Made by a program: the position numbers and the translations under genes
Shown: positions 58,639 to 62,730 of the stretch, one piece after another
Layout: the number at the start of each line of letters is the position of its first letter
Numbering within the stretch: the first letter of the stretch is position 1
Notes under the pieces: generated by a model
Seen by the model: only the letters and a program-made list of their open reading frames with translations
What the model was told of the DNA's origin: nothing
Database searches by the model: none
IMG/VR virus record: IMGVR_UViG_3300028829_003283
Span: 1 to 62,730 of that record
From: a virus
Strand: one strand, 5' to 3'
Length of the DNA stretch: 62,730 nt

Positions 58639-58971
58639 ATGAATACATTGTTGGTAATTTTAGCATTAGTTGCTGTAGCTGCGGGTACATACGCAGTATT
58701 GTTGTACACAGGTAAAATCAAAGATGAAGATGGAGATTTTATTCCTGATGTAGTGGAAGATAAAGTGGAAGATATCAAAGAAGATATTACTGAAGTAAAG
58801 ACTGAGGTTAAGAGACGTGCTAAGAGAGTAAAAGAAGAAATTAAAGACGTAAAAGCCGCTGGTAAGAATCTTGTTAAGCAATCTAAAGATGTTGTAGAAG
58901 CTGCAAAAGGTGGAAACCGTAAAGGTAGACGGCCGTCAAACAGAAGAAAAAAACCAGCTGCTAAGAAATAA
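58639..58971 (+). CDS. membrane-anchored basic coiled-coil protein (110 aa)
   Basis: An N-terminal transmembrane helix (LLVILALVAVAAGTYAVLLY) is followed by a DEDGDFIPD segment, a heptad-like charged coiled coil, and a very basic tail (GRRPSNRRKKPAAKK). It is followed 8 bp later by another membrane protein; together they could form a spanin- or holin-like pair, but this is not shown by sequence. Confidence 0.7.
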   Translation: MNTLLVILALVAVAAGTYAVLLYTGKIKDEDGDFIPDVVEDKVEDIKEDITEVKTEVKRRAKRVKEEIKDVKAAGKNLVKQSKDVVEAAKGGNRKGRRPSNRRKKPAAKK

Positions 58972-58979
58972 ATTAGTGG

Positions 58980-59564
58980 ATGAAATCATATTTCGGAGAT
59001 ATACGAAATCTAATAATATTTGGTTTAATAGTAGTAATTCTATTGTTGAGGCAATGTTCTGGTGATGTAACTCCAACTGAACCTGTAACCATTACCAAAA
59101 CAGAAGTTAGGTATGATACGATTACAAATGAAGTTACGAAATATGTACCAAAAATAGTTACGAAGATAGAAACACAGATAGATACTCTGTTGGTATCGCA
59201 AGAGATTGATACATTATCCATATTAGAAGATTACTTCGCAACATATATCTACGAAGATTTTCAGAATTTGGATTCACTCAATCTAACCATAACTGATACG
59301 ATATCACAAAACAAAATCTTATCAAGAAAAATTGTATATGATTTAATCTATCCTACCGTAACTGTTACTGAAACCAGATACATAAACCAAAGAGAGTTTT
59401 ATGCTGGGTTTGGGTTAAGTGGTAGAACTGACCAATTCAACTATGCTGGTGGTCAGCTACTATACAGAACGAAAAACAAACAGGCGTTTGGGTTGGGTGT
59501 GGGTTTAAATCAAAATTTTGAGCCAGTTATTTCAACCCAATTCCTTTGGAAATTGGGAAAGTAA
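58980..59564 (+). CDS. membrane-anchored envelope-spanning protein (194 aa)
   Basis: An N-terminal hydrophobic helix (NLIIFGLIVVILLLRQCSGD; the cysteine lacks a proper lipobox) precedes a T/V-rich periplasmic segment. The C-terminus is β-barrel-like (FYAGFGLSGRTDQFNYAGGQ; LGVGLNQNFEPVISTQFLW). The plan of inner-membrane anchor plus outer-membrane-like end could suit a spanin. Bacteroidetes phages carry similar small proteins (DUF6808-like, as I recall). It overlaps the terminase gene by TAATG. Confidence 0.65.
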   Translation: MKSYFGDIRNLIIFGLIVVILLLRQCSGDVTPTEPVTITKTEVRYDTITNEVTKYVPKIVTKIETQIDTLLVSQEIDTLSILEDYFATYIYEDFQNLDSLNLTITDTISQNKILSRKIVYDLIYPTVTVTETRYINQREFYAGFGLSGRTDQFNYAGGQLLYRTKNKQAFGLGVGLNQNFEPVISTQFLWKLGK

Positions 59565-61135
59565 TGGCCAAAACAATAAAAGAACTTATTAGGGAAGAGT
59601 ACGTTAAATGTGCTAAAAACCCAGTTTACTTCTTTAAGAAGTATTGTTACATTCAACACCCAAAAAGAGGTAAGATTCTTTTTGATTTGTACCCCTTCCA
59701 AGAAGATGTTATGGGTGAGTTAGATGAACATCGTTACAATGTGATTCTTAAATCACGCCAGCTAGGTATCTCAACATTATCCGCAGGTTATTCTTTATGG
59801 ATGATGTTATTTCACGAAGATAAAAACATATTGGTAATTGCAACCAAACAAGAGGTAGCTAAAAATTTGGTTACCAAAGTAAGATATATGCATGAGAACC
59901 TACCCAGCTGGCTTAAAGGTGATACTGTAGAAGATAATAAACTATCTTTAAGATTAGGTAATGGTTCAACAATTAAAGCAACATCAGCAAGTGGTGATGC
60001 TGGTCGTTCTGAAGCATTATCAATGTTGATTATAGATGAGGGCGCATTTATCAAAGGTATTGATGAGATATGGGCATCGGCTCAATCTACATTATCAACG
60101 GGTGGTAAGGCAATCGTATTATCAACCCCAAATGGCGTTGGTAACTTCTTCCATAAAACTTGGTTAAAGGGTGAAGAGGGTGATGGTTGGAATCCAATCA
60201 AATTACATTGGACTGTACATCCTGAAAGAAATGATAAGTGGAGAGCAGAACAAACTCAACTATTGGGTGAGAAGATGGCAGCACAAGAGTGTGATTGTGA
60301 TTTTATCTCATCTGGTTACACAGTTGTAGATGGCCAACTATTAAAGTGGTTTGAAGAAACGCATGTGCAAGAACCTGTAGAGCAAAGAGGTTTCGATGGT
60401 AACTATTGGATGTGGCAACAACCCAATTATTCGAGAGATTATATTGTGGTGGCTGACGTTGCGAGAGGTGATGGAGCTGACTACTCAGCATTTCACGTTA
60501 TAGATGTGGAAGCTGTAGAGCAAGTTGCTGAGTACAGAGGTAAGATTGAAACCAAACACTATGGTAATATGTTGGTTAACGTTGCAACTGAGTGGAATGA
60601 TGCACTTCTTGTGATTGAGAACGCAAACATTGGTTGGGCTGTAATTCAAGAAGCAATTGATAGAAACTATACAAATCTATATTACTCATATAAGGAGTTT
60701 GGATATGTTGATGAAGATATCCACCTACAGAAAGCATATGATTTGAAAGATAAAGCACAAATGGTTCCTGGTTTTTCTATGACGAGTAGGACTCGACCAC
60801 TTGTTATATCCAAATTAGATACCTATATGAGAGAGCGAGTTCCAATCGTTCGTTCTAAAAGATTGATTGATGAGTTGTTCACATTTATTTGGAATGGTAG
60901 TAGAGCGGAAGCACAATCAGGTTACAATGATGATTTGGTAATGTCCTTCTGTACCGCACTATGGGTTAGAGATACTGCGTTGAAGTTACGACAGCAGGGA
61001 ATTGAACTAAACCGAAAAGCTCTATCAATGACCAGAAAGAATTCAGGTGTATTCAAAACAAACCCACAAGCGGCAAAAAGTAGCTGGCAAATGAGAACTG
61101 GTAGGGGTGATGAAGATATAAGTTGGTTACTTTGA
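59564..61135 (+). CDS. 17: terminase large subunit (gp17)
   Basis: DNA-packaging ATPase and nuclease. The ATPase domain has Walker A-like LKSRQLGIST (K63), Walker B MLIIDEGAF (D158, E159) and coupling motif VLSTPNG. The RNase H-like nuclease domain has VVADVARGDGADYSAF, VIENANIGW and GYNDDLVMSFC. At 523 residues it is a little shorter than T4 gp17 (610). The ATG at 59564 overlaps the upstream stop; an in-frame TTG at 59546 is not needed. A small subunit (gp16) is not evident. Confidence 0.96.
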   Translation: MAKTIKELIREEYVKCAKNPVYFFKKYCYIQHPKRGKILFDLYPFQEDVMGELDEHRYNVILKSRQLGISTLSAGYSLWMMLFHEDKNILVIATKQEVAKNLVTKVRYMHENLPSWLKGDTVEDNKLSLRLGNGSTIKATSASGDAGRSEALSMLIIDEGAFIKGIDEIWASAQSTLSTGGKAIVLSTPNGVGNFFHKTWLKGEEGDGWNPIKLHWTVHPERNDKWRAEQTQLLGEKMAAQECDCDFISSGYTVVDGQLLKWFEETHVQEPVEQRGFDGNYWMWQQPNYSRDYIVVADVARGDGADYSAFHVIDVEAVEQVAEYRGKIETKHYGNMLVNVATEWNDALLVIENANIGWAVIQEAIDRNYTNLYYSYKEFGYVDEDIHLQKAYDLKDKAQMVPGFSMTSRTRPLVISKLDTYMRERVPIVRSKRLIDELFTFIWNGSRAEAQSGYNDDLVMSFCTALWVRDTALKLRQQGIELNRKALSMTRKNSGVFKTNPQAAKSSWQMRTGRGDEDISWLL

Positions 61136-61173
61136 TTTGGATATTAAAAATAATTTTCGTATATTTATAGATT
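61136..61173 (+). promoter_or_regulatory. Bacteroidetes-type promoter before the portal gene
   Basis: TTTG at 61136-61139 and TATATTTA at 61160-61167, 24 bp between starts, in the 65-bp gap before the portal gene. Confidence 0.7.
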
Positions 61174-61200
61174 GTAATGGTATATAAAAGAATAAGATTA

Positions 61201-62730
61201 TGGCAGATACTACATTATTTGGTAGATTAAGGCGGTTGTTCTCAACTCAAGTCGTTGTACGTCGGGTTGGTAAAAACAAATTAAAAGTGGTTGATTCATC
61301 TCGACTGCAAGGTGATGGTAACCGCAGAGGTTCTGCGTACTACGATAGGTATGGTAGATTGCATGGTTCTAACTCAAGAAAGAATTGGCAAACATACAAT
61401 GAAAGATTCAACTACCATTCAAACAAACTTGAGTTGTACACCGATTATGAGGCGATGGATAAGGATTCAATCATCTCATCAATCTTAGATATCTACTCAG
61501 ATGAGTGCACACTAAAGAACGATATGGGTGATGTGATTCGAATCAACTCATCAGATGAGAAACTAAAGAAAACACTACACAACCTATTCTATGATGTATT
61601 GAATATTGAGTTCAATCTTTGGTCTTGGGTTAGAGGTATGAACAAATATGGTGATTACTATTTGTATTTGGATATCGATGATGATTTGGGTATCGTAAAC
61701 GTACAGCCATTATCAGCATATGAGACTAGAAGAGAAGAAGGATATGATTTAGATAATCCCTATTCAGTAAGATTTGAGGTTGAAGAACAAAACACAAATG
61801 CAATCTCACAAAGAAACAATACTAAGTTTTTAGAATCATTTCAAGTAGCTCACTTTAGATTACTTACAGATACAAACTTCTTACCATATGGACGTTCGCT
61901 GTTAGAAGGTGCAAGAAAGACTTGGAAGCAATTAACTCTTATGGAAGATGCTATGATGATTCATAGAATTATGAGAGCACCTGAAAAGAGGATTTTTAAA
62001 ATTGATATTGGTAACATCCCACCGGGTGAGGTTGACCAGTATATGCAAAACATTATCTCTCAAATGAAGAAAACTCCATATTTGGATGAATCGACTGGAG
62101 ACTACAATTTAAAATTCAACCTTCAAAATATGTTGGAAGATTATTATCTGCCAGTTCGTGGTGGACAAAGTGGTACTGAGATTGATTCTTTAAGTGGTAT
62201 GGAATTTACTGGTATTGATGATATCGAATACTTAAAAAATCGTATGATGGCAGCACTCAAAGTTCCAAAAGCATTTATTGGATATGAAGAGGGTGTTGAA
62301 GGTAAAGCAACATTAGCACAAGAGGATATTAGATTCGCACGTTCAGTTGAGAGAATCCAAAAGATTGTTCTTTCCGAACTAACAAAGATAGCAATTGTAC
62401 ACTTATATACACAAGGTTATACGGATGAGGAGTTGGTAAACTTTGAGTTAGAACTTACAAATCCATCCATCATCTATGAACAAGAGAAAGCAAATTTATG
62501 GTCTGAAAAAGTAAATCTCGTTAGAGATATGAAAGACCTAAAAATGGTATCACAGGAGTGGATGTACAAAAACATATTTAATATGAGTGAAGATGAGTGG
62601 ACCAAAGAGCAGTACAATGTTATTAGTGATTTGAAATTAGGATTCAGACACGAACAAATAGAAAACGAAGGAAACGACCCGGTTAAGACTGGAGAATCGT
62701 TTGGTACACCACATGATTTAGCAGCAATGA
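61201..62730 (+). CDS. 20: portal protein (gp20), 3' end beyond the window
   Basis: The frame starts MADTTLFGRLRRLFSTQV and stays open to the window edge (510 codons visible). NKLELYTDYEAMDKDSIISS, ILDIYSDECTLKN, then EDAMMIHRIMRAPEKRIFKI, PPGEVDQYMQNIISQMKKTP and LPVRGGQSGTEIDSLSGMEF are the conserved portal signature of T4-like phages. It forms the dodecameric DNA gate of the head and follows the terminase, as in T4-like genomes. About 10% of the length is probably missing. Confidence 0.95.

Noticed and set aside
1-62730. CRISPR arrays, insertion sequences, integrase or attachment sites
   Set aside because: No regularly spaced direct repeats, transposase, integrase or att-like duplication was seen; the repeats present are coding, promoter or RNA elements.

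Overview
The window is a contiguous piece of a large lytic tailed phage (a myovirus of the broad T4-like superfamily) that infects a member of the Bacteroidetes, probably a marine or freshwater flavobacterium. The phage assignment rests on a terminase large subunit, a portal protein (cut by the window end), gp25, gp6 and gp5-like baseplate proteins, long fibre proteins, a gp55-like late sigma factor, a T4-type primase and a gp47/gp46 recombination protein. The host assignment rests on at least 18 promoters of the Bacteroidetes type (TTTG, then TAnnTTTG with 24 bp between element starts), weak Shine-Dalgarno use, a DUF4494 protein and low GC. All credible genes lie on the + strand.

Region 1-7.7 kb holds early/accessory genes: many tiny membrane or acidic proteins, an HNH nuclease and a complete cysteine synthase. 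Region 7.7-10.2 kb is an RNA island with eight canonical tRNAs, a roughly 415-nt highly structured non-coding RNA with its own promoter, and two tandem cloverleaf RNAs that look like tRNA-Gly(UCC) without the normal D-loop and T-loop sequences. Region 10.2-20.9 kb holds metabolic and takeover genes: a cytidylyltransferase, methylglyoxal synthase and thymidylate synthase operon; a metallopeptidase/VWA protein with a MoxR/CobS-like AAA ATPase; Hsp20; and a UvsE UV endonuclease. Ten of the promoters here and in the first region carry a pair of TTAACA boxes one helical turn apart at a fixed distance upstream of -33; two of these are fused with an intrinsic terminator.

Region 21-33 kb begins the late module: a membrane protein, ClpP, GroES, an HD hydrolase, the late sigma factor, then spike, gp25, gp6 and other baseplate proteins. 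Region 33-43 kb holds very large baseplate and fibre proteins. Region 42.6-47.2 kb is a DNA-metabolism island inside the structural genes: a T7-type endonuclease I, a primase, and a single-chain Mre11-Rad50 fusion. Region 47.2-58.6 kb holds a 1501-residue fibre and a set of modular proteins with T4-prohead-protease-like cleavage sites and capsid-targeting-like N-termini, including a fused NMNAT-like/ligase-like enzyme that may be packaged in the head. The window ends with two small membrane proteins, the terminase and the portal.

A recurrent intergenic TATTTATA motif in front of late genes, together with the gp55-like sigma gene, suggests a phage-specific late promoter class.
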